This document shows positions 38,795-48,216 of a DNA stretch of 64,000 bases, one piece after another. The stretch is from Hemicentrotus pulcherrimus (Eukaryota > Echinodermata > Echinoidea > Camarodonta > Strongylocentrotidae), in contig BEXV01000757.1 of the NCBI GenBank assembly GCA_003118195.1, forward strand, positions 27,712 through 91,711. Direction: 5' to 3'. The notes below the pieces were generated by a model. That model was not told the DNA's origin. It worked only from the letters and a program-made list of their open reading frames with translations, and ran no database searches. Made by a program: the position numbers and the translations under genes. Within the stretch, counting starts at the first letter, position 1, and each line of letters starts with the position of its first letter.

Positions 38795-39085
38795 AAGGCC
38801 TGGCTTCATCAGACCAAAGTTGCAAAATAACCCACTATTTTAACTAGCCCGACCTCAAATTAGCCAGCTAATTTACATGTTCATCGGCCCGCAGTTGCAA
38901 TTAGAGGGTGATTTGGTTGAGAAAGTATCCAGAAAAATCTTGGTCTTGTTTCCAAAATAGCCAGTTATCAGCTATTTTGGAAAGCGGGCTAACTTGTGCC
39001 CATCCGAGCTACTTTTTGATGAGCACTGCATCGGACTGAAAATAGTGGGGTTTTTTGCACCTTCGTTCTGATGAAGACAGGCCTT
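38795..39085. mobile_element. MITE family A, copy 3
   Basis: Left AAGGCCTGGCTTCATCAGAC and right TCTGATGAAGACAGGCCTT are inverted. Internal ATAACCCACTATTTT and AAAATAGTGGGGTT match the family. It is about the same length as copy 1. Confidence 0.75.
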
Positions 39086-40084
39086 ATAGTCATATGTGTA
39101 TTGGTAAAATCCAAATGATAGGGCGATCTTTCATCACATAATTATTCAAGCAGTGGGAAGTTGTAAACAAAAATTGATGATAAAAATTTGCCTTCCAAAA
39201 CCTTGTTCAGATATGCTAAAACACAAAAGTATTTTGTAATGATGGCGAAATGTGTAATACACTTCAATGTTAATAATAAGCCTAAAACATTTGTTGAGTG
39301 CAGTTGCCATTCATGCTCACTTACAAAAGCAGCTTTTTGTCCCCTTGCGATTTACCGCATCCTATCTGAAAGAGGCCTTACAGTAATTCTGTTATGTTCA
39401 ATTTGAAATCGACCTTTTGAGAAAAAAAGGGGGAATTTCCCTTTTTTTTTGAATAACTCTTTTTGTCTATGTAGGATTGTGACAGAACACATTTCCGCCT
39501 GGATGTGTTTGTTATAAGCACAAGAAAGGACATTTTGAGACATCTTTGTTCTACTGGCTCACAGTCGATGGAACATAACGAAGATTGAAATGTTGATCAT
39601 ATGAACCGATCCTCTAAACTTGTGCATGTAGCAGATGTTATATGCAAAACCAAAACGTCAGTGTCCTGTGGTTATGCAAACACGCGCTCATTTGTATGGA
39701 TACATGTGTGTCACATATTTGATGCAGGATATTTTATCGATATGAAATAAATCACATCAAAAGTGGTGAATAATTGATGATCAATGGGACATTTATGCTC
39801 GCACATTACAGTCCCTGCGTCATCGATCAATATGCCCATTTTCTGCCTCTCCCCTCCACCTTACCTATGCCGTAATGAGAAATGCCTTTTCCCAAGTTTT
39901 TCGCTCAGTAGGCTTGACTCTTGCGTCCAAACACTCAACCATACTTGCTGTGTGAATTCATGAATATTTCAAAAGGAAGGAATAAGTGACCAAATTTCAC
40001 TGTGGGTTTCACTTTCAGTTTTTGTCTGTATCTGATTTCAATTTTCAGTCTGATGTTTAATACTTAAGGATGTGTTATAACCTC

Positions 40085-40340
40085 AGAGAGGGATGTAAAG
40101 AGAGGGAGAGGAAAAGAATGTTGATAAAGTGATCAAGAAAGGGAATAAGAGGAAAGGAATGATGGATGAGAGAGAGGGAGATAAAGAGATATATAACAAA
40201 GAGAAACAGGTGAAAAGAGAGACAGATGAAGTGATAGACCAAGAGAAACGGTGGAAGGAATGATCGGTGAAAGAGAAGGAGAGGAAAAAAACGTTGATAA
40301 AATGATCATTAAAGAGATAGATAAAGAGGGGGGTTGATTT
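40085..40340. repeat. Purine-rich imperfect repeat
   Basis: AGAGAGGGAGAGGAAAAGAA- and GTTGATAAAGTGATCAAG-type segments recur, giving two diverged copies of about 190 bp (near 40095 and 40280). The minus-strand frames across it are Ser/Leu/Phe-rich low complexity. Confidence 0.65.
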
Positions 40341-40420
40341 TGAATGTTTTGAGAAGACAAACAAACTTGAATGCTATAAATACTTGGGCTTTTAATTTTT
40401 AGTACAAGAGAATTAATGAA

Positions 40421-40588
40421 CTGGGCCCTGTTGCATAAAACTTACCATTGATGGTAACTTTGCTATCCATATTACCTACATGTATCATGATTGCATGATA
40501 ACAAGCAAATCAAATCAAGGATTCCAAGGAAGTTGTCATTAACGGCAAAATTACCATCAATCATAAGTTTTACGCAACACGGGCCCAG
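40421..40588. mobile_element. 168-bp MITE (CTGGGCCCTGTTGCATAAAAC termini)
   Basis: The left terminus CTGGGCCCTGTTGCATAAAA continues CTTA. The right terminus is its inverse, TAAGTTTTACGCAACACGGG then CCCAG, giving about 24 bp with few mismatches. Internal ACCATTGATGGTAA and TTACCATCAATCAT extend the hairpin. Confidence 0.85.
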
Positions 40589-40790
40589 AAGTCATTCTCT
40601 AATGTGAAGTCAAAGGAAATAAATCTCAAAGAATTGAAAGGGAGTTTGAAAACATCATAAAGGCTTTTGGTAATGATAGCTGATAATAGCAGCCAATAAA
40701 TTTCACCGGAGCATTTGTGATGGATCGTGCAGATACTAAGCTTGACATTTCAGCTGTCTCTCCATGTCTCCCTCACATTTGTTACCATGG

Positions 40791-40804
40791 CAACAAGTAT
40801 TTTT
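40791..40804. promoter_or_regulatory. X-box (RFX-type) motif
   Basis: GTTACCATGGCAAC fits the classical RFX consensus, with two half-sites around AT. It lies 2.7 kb upstream of SNX27 exon A, most likely in an intron. Its function is inferred only from the motif. Confidence 0.4.
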
Positions 40805-41935
40805 TTTGTAGGGGAGAGGAGTATTTTGTCTCATTGCTCTCTGATCCAACTCTCCTTTCATGTGAAACCTAGAAACCTGATGACGGCTCATACCATTGGT
40901 ATGGATCTGTCAAAGCAGATCTCATGCCACAAGTTGAAGAGACTCCATTAGTTTTTCTTCTTATCAGTTCTCATTTTCTCCCTGATACATCTTTGCCCCT
41001 GATACATCTTTGCCCCAAAGCTCCAATTTTGTATACATTTCGATTGTCAAGTTAATACCCAAAACAATTAAAGCCATGGCTTGTTGAAGCTCTTTGTTTG
41101 TCCTGTCCAAAGTAATTTAGTCAATCTTGTTAAGATGGTATTTGAGCTTTGCATTCCTTAACTACTGTATGTCTTCAAATTCTCTATTCACATCTTATGA
41201 AGATTGAATAAATTCAAATCATGTTTTGCTCTTGTTCAAAGTTGACACTTTGCATTTATTTGCATCCCATTCTCTTTTTATTTATAGAAGCTATTCTTGC
41301 CCCTCACTTTTCATTTTTTTGTTACAGATCACTCTTTTAAGCTATAAAAAAAAAAAAAATCTGTTTGTTGTTTGTCCATTATCCTAAAAAAACGATTTTG
41401 TATTCTATATCCCTAAGTAGAGAAAAAGAGATGGATTTAATCAATCTAGTTTAATCAATTTTGCAGAGTAAAGGTTATGAATTCTTTCTTTCTATAGTGT
41501 AGCAATCACATAATATAGCATAAACCCTTCATCTTCTATTTTCATAGATTATTTTTTTTTCTTCCAATGGTAAATGTACCATTAGCTCTGTAGGAAGAAC
41601 AGTTGGACACATGGAATTTACAAATGTGAAATAGCTTTCTTGATGAAGCAAATTAAGAAAGCTTTTTACACATCTCAATTCCCAGTCTCCAACTGGATGA
41701 GAACATAGTGTTAACAATTAAACAGAAGTTGTAGGCCCTACCAAATACATTCTACATCACCTGCATTTCATTTATCTTTTTTTTTTTAAAGCCATTTCAC
41801 TAAATTCCATTGCTTTGATATTTGAATCAAAAGTATGGATTGAATGCATAAACATTGATTTAAAGATTTACGAAAATGAATTGAATAAATAATGCATGAA
41901 ATGAAAAAGCTAATCAAAAATTAATATCATTAAAC

Positions 41936-41939
<4 letters not shown>

Positions 41940-41966
<27 letters not shown>

Positions 41967-42560
41967 GATTAATTTTTTCTTCTTCTTCTCACCACTGTCT
42001 CTCATTTAACTGTTCTTTTTCTCTGACACATAAACATGCACAGATAATAAATCTATTGTGCTTGTAGTTTATCAGTATGACATAGATCATTCCCGCAGAA
42101 TTGCCTCGCACAATTTCCTTAACAAAAGGAGAGGATGGAGGGGGAAAAAACAGGTATTCATCATAAAATATTGTAGCATCTGCAATAATGAGCCAGACAT
42201 GGGGGGGGGGGATTCTCATCATCGATAATTTGTAAGAGCCCAATTACAGATGCATCACATGTTTGTCTGTGTGTGTGTGAGATGAAGTAGGTTGGGGTTA
42301 AAGTAAGAGACAGACAGATAGATCGATAGATAGATAGATACATAGAGAGAGAGAGAGATACATGTAGATAGAGAGATAGACAGACAGACAGACAAATAGA
42401 CAGACAGACAGAGGCAGACAGAGGGAAGAGACAAACAAAGGATAGAAAAATAATTAGACAGAGACAGACACAGACAGTCAGATGGGAGAGACGATCAGAA
42501 TATAGATATATAGAGAGAAAGAGAGAGGGAGAGAGAGAGAGAGAGAGAGATATGGACAGA
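41940..42560. repeat. CT and GACA/GATA microsatellites
   Basis: (CT)n at 41940-41967 and a long mixture of GACA, GATA and GAGA units from about 42306 to 42552. A G run at 42200-42209 lies between them. Confidence 0.9.
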
Positions 42561-43494
42561 TATTCTGCGGATTCAAGTTGATTAATGCATGCATGCTCTT
42601 GTCTTTTTCCTTCTCAGACTCTATTCTGTATGATTTAATGAGGAGAAAGAGAATGATTAGTTTGATTGCTTACAGGCTCTGTTATTTTTATCTTTTTTTG
42701 GTTGATTTGGTATCGAGGACGGGGGCGTATTGCTAATCAATATAAGTGCACATTGTAAGACAATGAAAGAGACGGGGTGGAGACAGCACTGTAGCTTATA
42801 ATGTTATGGTAATGAATGTATTAACGTACAATTGAAATTATACTAATTAATATATAATGACAATTCATTTTGTTAAGCTGTTACAATATTAATGAGGATA
42901 TTATTTCATATATAAATATAATGTACATATATATATATAGAATTTAATGTGCATTATGTGAAATTAATCAAGTATGTTGGGAAGCCATTAGTGAGCATAA
43001 AAATTTGTTTCATTTGACAAGGACACATATTAGTGAGCATACGTATTTGTTCATTTGAAGAGGAGATAATTATATCAAACTACAAAGAGCTTTTTCTTAG
43101 AATGAAAAAAAATACCGGTAAAAGGTTTGTGCTTTTACCAATCTCTTTGGTATTAAACATGTGTTTACATGAAAGAATGTTATTTTAGCTAATTATATGA
43201 TGATGGCATATTTTTTTCTCCTTTTTTTTATTCTTATTTCTCTATTTAACTCATTCTAATTCTATCCCTCTGCGCCCCAAGAATAGTTAACTAGATCGAT
43301 GGCACATAACAAATGCGGTATTATTATTATCTCATATCTTTGTGGTATTGTGTCTTTTGAATGCTAAATAAATGATAGTAATATGTTGTGTGTGTGTGTC
43401 GAAGGTCAACTGTTGTCAAGGTTAACAGTTATTATTTCTTTCCTGATCTTCAGCTGGCAATGACCATCTTCCTTCTTTCTTTGATCTTCAACAG
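42561..43494. other. Intron sequence before SNX27 exon A
   Basis: AT-rich DNA. A pyrimidine-rich tract ending TTGATCTTCAACAG at 43494 forms the 3' splice site of exon A. A short GT run lies at 43385-43398. No upstream PDZ exon is seen here. Confidence 0.6.
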
Positions 43495-43726
43495 AAATGG
43501 CATGGACGTTGAGGGGGCCACCCACAAGTTCGTTGTGGACCTCATCAAGCAGGGGGGAAACGAACTCACGCTGACGGTCATCTCGGTGCCCAACTTCCGC
43601 GAGGAGAAGAAAGACCAGAGCGACGAGTCGTCCGGGTACTCCTACTGCGATTACAGCGACAAACGACCTGTGCCTATAACCATACCAGACTACCAGCACA
43701 TTACCAGTAATGGAGAAAAATATGTG
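43495..43726 (+). CDS. SNX27: SNX27 exon A: end of PDZ, linker, start of PX
   Basis: SNX27 is an endosomal adaptor. Its PDZ domain binds cargo tails and the retromer subunit VPS26, its PX domain binds PI3P, and its FERM-like module binds NPxY cargo. This 232-nt exon starts after TTCAACAG with the third base of a split codon (phase 2), then [17 protein letters not shown]. The ATHK segment is the PDZ alpha-B helix, whose histidine selects class I ligands. [10 protein letters not shown] is the last PDZ strand. A Ser/Asp/Glu-rich linker of about 25 residues follows, then [12 protein letters not shown] and NGEKYV open the PX domain. It ends in phase 0 before GTGGGT. GC is well above the flanking DNA. 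Length and order match vertebrate SNX27. The minus-strand frame over it (43406-43699) is a shadow. Confidence 0.93.
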
Positions 43727-44245
43727 GTGGGTATAGTTTGATTAGCTGCCCTAATTTTTGTTCATATCCACGTATGCTAGATTTAATAGGAGATACAATG
43801 ACCTACATTGAGATAGCTGCGTCGCTTTGATTCGATTAACCATGGTCCCTTCTTTCATTTTGAGAGAAAAAAAATATGTTATTCTCCATTATAGTGGATG
43901 CTATTTTTTGCTGTGTCAACATTTCTTTACCCTTTCCATCTCTTTCTCTCCCCTAGTTCCCCTCTAGCGTATCATCCTATCGAGTCACAGGATACACACT
44001 GGCTGTCCAACCCTCCAAACTATGGAACTGTTCAGCAATACCTTCCATCTGTCAAACCCTCCTTCCCCCTCTCAACATCATCTTCTTTCAAACCACCTAC
44101 ATCTCCTACATTGTATATGTTCCCTCTGCATGTCCATTGAGTGTAATTCCTTCCTCCCTATATCCACCTTGTTTATTCAGGTAACTAATATCTATTTAGT
44201 AACAACGATGCCATCAGTGATGATAGGTAAACCGTGTTGATTTAA

Positions 44246-44625
44246 AGGTAAAGACCAGTATTGGAAACGCCCCAATTTCAAAAAATGAAATGGAACCTCT
44301 CATTACCAATCATGTGAAAGAATATGTTTTGACTAATACATGATGATAAAAAATTTGCCGGGAAACCCGCCTACTAATTCATAAATTCGGTAAATCTGTT
44401 TCTCTCATGGTCTGTGAGAGATATAGGGTAGTCCCATATACATCTTTCTGTGTATAGTGCTTGTAACTTTATGAAGAATGGGCAAAATTTCTTATAATTT
44501 TGATGGTTCCAGAACCTTGCAATACACACAAATTGTTATATGCTAGATGATCAACATTTTCACAGTGTAGATTCCACACCGCTTCTTTCACAATGCAATC
44601 GCATGACCATAACTGGTCTATACCT
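44246..44625. mobile_element. TTAA-type MITE (AGGTAAAGACCAGT termini)
   Basis: A 380-bp element. The left AGGTAAAGACCAGT is inverted at the right as AACTGGTCTATACCT, flanked by TTAA on both sides (44242-44245 and 44626-44629). The right half matches 32245-32425. It is non-coding and non-autonomous, and lies in the SNX27 intron. Confidence 0.85.
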
Positions 44626-44840
44626 TTAAAAAGAATAATAAAGTGTAAATGAATGGCATCAGCACACAACAATAAGATACAAAAATGTGAAGCGGATTAC
44701 ACTTCCATCATTAGTATTAAAAAACTGCTGTGGTTTACTGCTTCATGCGTGAATGAGGCTTAAACCTAGAACCAGAAGAATGTGAACGCACACTTCTCGC
44801 TGGAGTTGCTATCAATGGGTTTTTATAGAAATATAACATA

Positions 44841-44970
44841 TAAAAGCCTTGGTCACAAATGCCATTAAGAGCTGCTACGAACGCCGTACGAACCACTTTC
44901 AGACAATGGAAAAACGGGGAGATTAGTACGAACGCATCGTTTGTACAAACCTTTGTGACCGTAGCTTTAG
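44841..44970. mobile_element. 130-bp MITE (AAAGCCTTGGTCACAAA termini)
   Basis: The left TAAAAGCCTTGGTCACAAA is inverted at the right as TTTGTGACCGTAGCTTTA, 16 of 18 matching. Internal CTACGAACGCCGTACGAACC and GTACGAACG are partly inverted. No coding capacity. Confidence 0.75.
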
Positions 44971-46000
44971 ATAAGTACATGTACCTGTTTGAATTCTTCT
45001 GCCAGTAAAGCTAGCACAGTGTTGCTAAAGAAGGCGCCACACAGGTTATGCTTGTGTTCATGATTTGTTAATCCTGTGAAGTTCTCACAGTTGGTTAAAA
45101 TACACCCAATCCTACTATACCAAAACTGGCTACGCCACCTATTTTTGCGAGTCGCATGTTCAATATGTCTAAAGATGAAACAGCCCATAGCAAATTTGCA
45201 TTTAGCCGAGGAAACTAGCTTTTTGTTGACGGTTTTCTTACAATTTTCCTTCACGCATGTCATCCTGCCTCTCCTCGTTCCAGGCAAAAGCATGTTCATG
45301 AATATTGGCAAGGCTGCCTTCTAACTCTTCAAAAAGGATAATAACCCAGATTGTGTGATTTTGTGATTCTAAGATTTAGTCCTGTTCAGACAAGCCTTGT
45401 CCATCATGTCGCTATATGATAAGGTTGTGTTTCTTCCTAGTGTGAATGTTTTATTTAAAGACATTGTATGACAAAATGTTGTACAATTAATTTTTTAATG
45501 AAAAAACTCAGTAAAGAATAAAGGTCCACTACCCTAATAAAAATGTATAACTGGTTAGGGCATATCGTGAGTGGGCACTGATGATTGGACAGCTGTCTAC
45601 ACTGATACTAAATATGTCACATGACCTCTTCAAAACTAATTTATTTTAAGATGTTGTATCGTGCTTTATTTTTTCATGTTTTTCATGTTTCATGTAAGCC
45701 CCTTTTGATCAGATGTATGATGATTCTTTACACAAATTTTCATTTTTTTTAAAATTTCATTTATAGTGTTGTATAAAATGTTGTACAGTGTGAACCAACT
45801 TTTCTTCAAGTCCCACAAACATAAAATGAGATTCATGAAATCTTTGCTTCGAGCTACCTTCATGTCGAGTTAGTGTTAGAATCCCTCTCTGCTTTAATAA
45901 ATCCTGAACAACCTCTACTAAAACTGCTAGAAAATAAATGTAAATTTTCTGTTTTTATTCAAAACCTTGTGGAATATTTTTTGTGAATAGTCAATGAAGC

Positions 46001-46087
46001 TTGTCTGCATTAGAGCCAGAAGGGTGTTAACTCATGTACTTTACTTTAGAGTTAATTCCCTTTTAGTTCTAAACAGATGATAGATGT
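46001..46087 (+). repeat. GAGAGCCAGAAGGGC hairpin, copy 4
   Basis: TTGTCTGCATTAGAGCCAGA then AGGGTGTTAACTC on the left. On the right, GAGTTAATTCCCTTTTAGTT then CTAAACAG closes an imperfect stem, followed by ATGATAGATGTA. Confidence 0.8.
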
Positions 46088-46435
46088 ATTTCTCTTCGAA
46101 TTTGTAATTGAGAGATTTTGTTCTCATAGAATTAAAAAAATGAGGGATTATTTAACTTAGATTTTGAAATTGAGAAGAAAAAGATCTTGAATATTTATTC
46201 AAAATTAAAACATCTTTATTTGCTTTAACCAAAGCATTTCAGATTTTTCTTATTTTCTATTAAAATGAATCGGTTTTCCTACTCAGATTGGCAAGAATCA
46301 ATCTTATTTTCCATTCCTTCATAGTTTGAAAAAAATTAAGATGTTTATAAGATAAATCAATGTGAAAGCGAATGGCAAAATTTAACTTTAAAATTGTCAG
46401 TTTTTACACACCCCCCCCCCCCAAAAAAAATACTT

Positions 46436-46522
46436 TATACAGCATTGCCAATTTAGAGACTATAATTCAGTTGAATTAAATCCCTCTTATTCAAGAACAG
46501 CACAACCTACTGGAATATAAAT
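46436..46522. repeat. Dispersed repeat, partner at 7655-7745
   Basis: GCATTGCCAATTTAGAGACT and the following 60 bp match the 7.7-kb copy. It abuts the first decayed PX exon copy and seems to have replaced that copy's splice acceptor region. Confidence 0.6.
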
Positions 46523-46677
46523 AGGCTCAAAATCTGCTCCCACCGATAAGGTGAGTTTGCCGACATCCACGCCAAGCTCTAAGGAGAGTTCATTTAACCA
46601 ATTTTCTACACAAAATATAGTTCCAGGAGTTTTCTGGGCAGAATCGACTCAACATCCTATGTAATGCTAGAGATATT
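46523..46677 (+). pseudogene. Decayed SNX27 PX exon, copy -2
   Basis: CTGCTCCCACCGATA, GAGTTTGCC, TCCACGCCAAGCTCTAAG and GAGAGTTCATTT align in order with the start of exon B (CTGCTCCCACCGATAC, GAGTTTGCC, and so on). The first part of the exon and its acceptor are missing. TAA stops and shifts break the frame. In place of CGATACAGCGAG it reads CGATAAGGTGAG, which creates a consensus-like splice donor (GT at 46551). The tail from TTCCAGGAGTTTTCTGGGCA is shared with copy -1. Confidence 0.85.
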
Positions 46678-46880
46678 TACATCCTTCTCAAATATTTTTT
46701 CTCTTCAGCTTTATAACATCTCCATGGTAGGCAAACTGCTCTGCCCAACCGATGCAGCGAGTTTACCAATGCCCATGCCGAGCTCTAAGAAGAGTTCATT
46801 GACTACCAATTCATTTTCTTCAAGGCCTATTCCAGGAGTTCTTTGGGCAGAATTGACTCAACATCCTGTGTATAAATGCT
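46678..46880 (+). pseudogene. Decayed SNX27 PX exon, copy -1
   Basis: TACATCCTTCTC and a pyrimidine tract ending CTCTTCAG (46708) align with the acceptor of exon B. The exon-like part starts CTTTATAACATCTCCATGG, giving LYNISMVGKLLC, versus [12 protein letters not shown] in the true exon. A one-base deletion in TGCCCAACCGATGC then shifts the frame, and the shifted frame stays open until TAG at 46880. The homologue of the true donor is absent. Copies are spaced about 206 and 215 bp apart, so this is a tandem array of three. Confidence 0.9.
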
Positions 46881-46922
46881 AGAGATGTTTTACATCCTTC
46901 TCTGCTATTTTTTCCCCTTTAG

Positions 46923-47115
46923 GTTTACAACGTCTACATGGCAGGCAGACTGCTCTGCTCCCACCGATACAGCGAGTTTGCCAACGTCCACGCCAAACTC
47001 AAGAGGGAGTTCATCGACTACCAGTTTCCTAAGTTTCCCGGCAAGTGGCCCTTCACGCTATCCGATCAGCAGCTTGACACAAGGAGAAGAAGCCTAGAGC
47101 ATTACATAGAGAAAG
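46923..47115 (+). CDS. SNX27: SNX27 exon B: PX domain
   Basis: A 193-nt exon, phase 0 in and phase 1 out, after TTTCCCCTTTAG and before GTAACG. The translation starts [19 protein letters not shown] and continues through [10 protein letters not shown] and [14 protein letters not shown]. The PI3P-binding features of PX domains are present: the basic RYxEF motif, the proline-rich loop with PGK, and the basic pair before the last helix. It joins exon A without loss (GEKYV then VYNVY), as in vertebrate SNX27. The PX domain targets the protein to early endosomes. Two decayed copies of this exon lie directly upstream. The overlapping + strand frame at 46876-47097 is a shadow. Confidence 0.95.
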
Positions 47116-47200
47116 GTAACGGATGCATGATTGGATTTTGTGGGAAGAGACCTGGGAAGTGTATCACAGAGACTAAGATCGACTTTAAGTCTGACTTAAT

Positions 47201-47379
47201 TATGGCAGGCCGTTCATGCCACTGTTTACTCTCACCATTAACTGGCATTCCTCACTCAAGGGACGTACAAATCATAAATCTATAAAATTTACATTTATTG
47301 ATAATTCTTTATTGAAAGAAAATTATTATCTAAAGCTCATAATGGTAAGAGCAACCGGTGGCATGAATGGCCTGCCATA
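47201..47379. mobile_element. 179-bp MITE with 40-bp inverted ends
   Basis: TATGGCAGGCCGTTCATGCC and the next 20 bases are inverted at the right end, which closes GGCATGAATGGCCTGCCATA. About four mismatches occur in 40 bp, including several that would pair as G-U in RNA. It begins 85 nt after the exon B donor. Confidence 0.85.
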
Positions 47380-47788
47380 GAGTATTCCAACTTGAATGTA
47401 CAGTCTGATAGAGAATTTTCTTGAGGGAAACTATAGATTTTTGAAGTTGTTTAGTACAGGACAAATAGGAGGGGAGCTCGCGATATACACCACAGAGTTG
47501 CCAATTTGTGTTTGATTGATTGCACCTTCAATAATTCATAGCTTTCTTCATTTTAATTGGTTTTTGCTTGAACTTTCCCTGACCCATTTCTCTCATTTTT
47601 TTTTTTTTTTGTTGTTGCTTCTATTTAACCCAACAACCTTCTGGAACTTGGTACATGATATTACACAGCAAAAAGGACAAACATTTTGGTTTTGATGATT
47701 TGTTGTTGTTGCTCAGGTTATAGTGAATCAAAAAAGTGATTATGCAATATTCTTTGGATGATTTTACTTTAACTACCAAATTGATTAA

Positions 47789-48045
47789 GGGGTAATCCAA
47801 CCCTTGTAGTAAATTCATCTTCATGAAAAAGCAGTAAAATTAAATTGTTGTCATTTTTTATGTTGGATAAAATGGGAAAGTTGTCCACCACTACACAACA
47901 GACACAACAGACACATTTCTGATTCAGCAAACTTGAAGAGCCCATATGTATAGTGATTACAACTTTCAAAAATTCATAACTTTCCCATTTTTTGTCCGAT
48001 TCCATTCAAACTTTCACTCGTCTACTTATCAAGATTGGATTCCCT
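47789..48045. mobile_element. TTAA-type MITE (GGGGTAATCCAACC termini)
   Basis: A 257-bp element. The left GGGGTAATCCAACCCTTG is inverted at the right as CAAGATTGGATTCCCT, with TTAA at 47785-47788 and 48046-48049. Inside, ATGGGAAAGTTGT and AACTTTCCCAT are also inverted. Confidence 0.8.
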
Positions 48046-48216
48046 TTAACTTCTCTACTGGTTCTTGATAGACAAGATGGAAAAAAGTCTGTATTTTCAT
48101 TTCATCAGTATAACATGATTGAAAGAAGGCAGCGTCATGAATTTACAAGAGTACTTTATTCTGATAGTCTCTATCTATTATGGTCCTCCTCGATCAAACT
48201 TGTACACATTGGAGAC

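Larger units (their letters stand above)
43727..46922 (+). other. SNX27 intron between exons A and B
   Basis: A 3196-bp phase-0 intron, from GTGGGT to CCCCTTTAG. It carries two MITEs (44246-44625, 44841-44970), one hairpin-family copy (46001-46087) and two decayed PX exon copies just upstream of exon B. Other stretches (43740-44240, 44971-46000) hold only AT-rich DNA and domain-free frames. Confidence 0.85.

Noticed and set aside
43406..43699. 97-residue minus-strand frame at SNX27 exon A
   Set aside because: Antisense shadow of a GC-rich coding exon.
46876..47097. 73-residue + strand frame over SNX27 exon B
   Set aside because: Out-of-frame shadow; the frame joined to exons A and C is the one starting at 46923.
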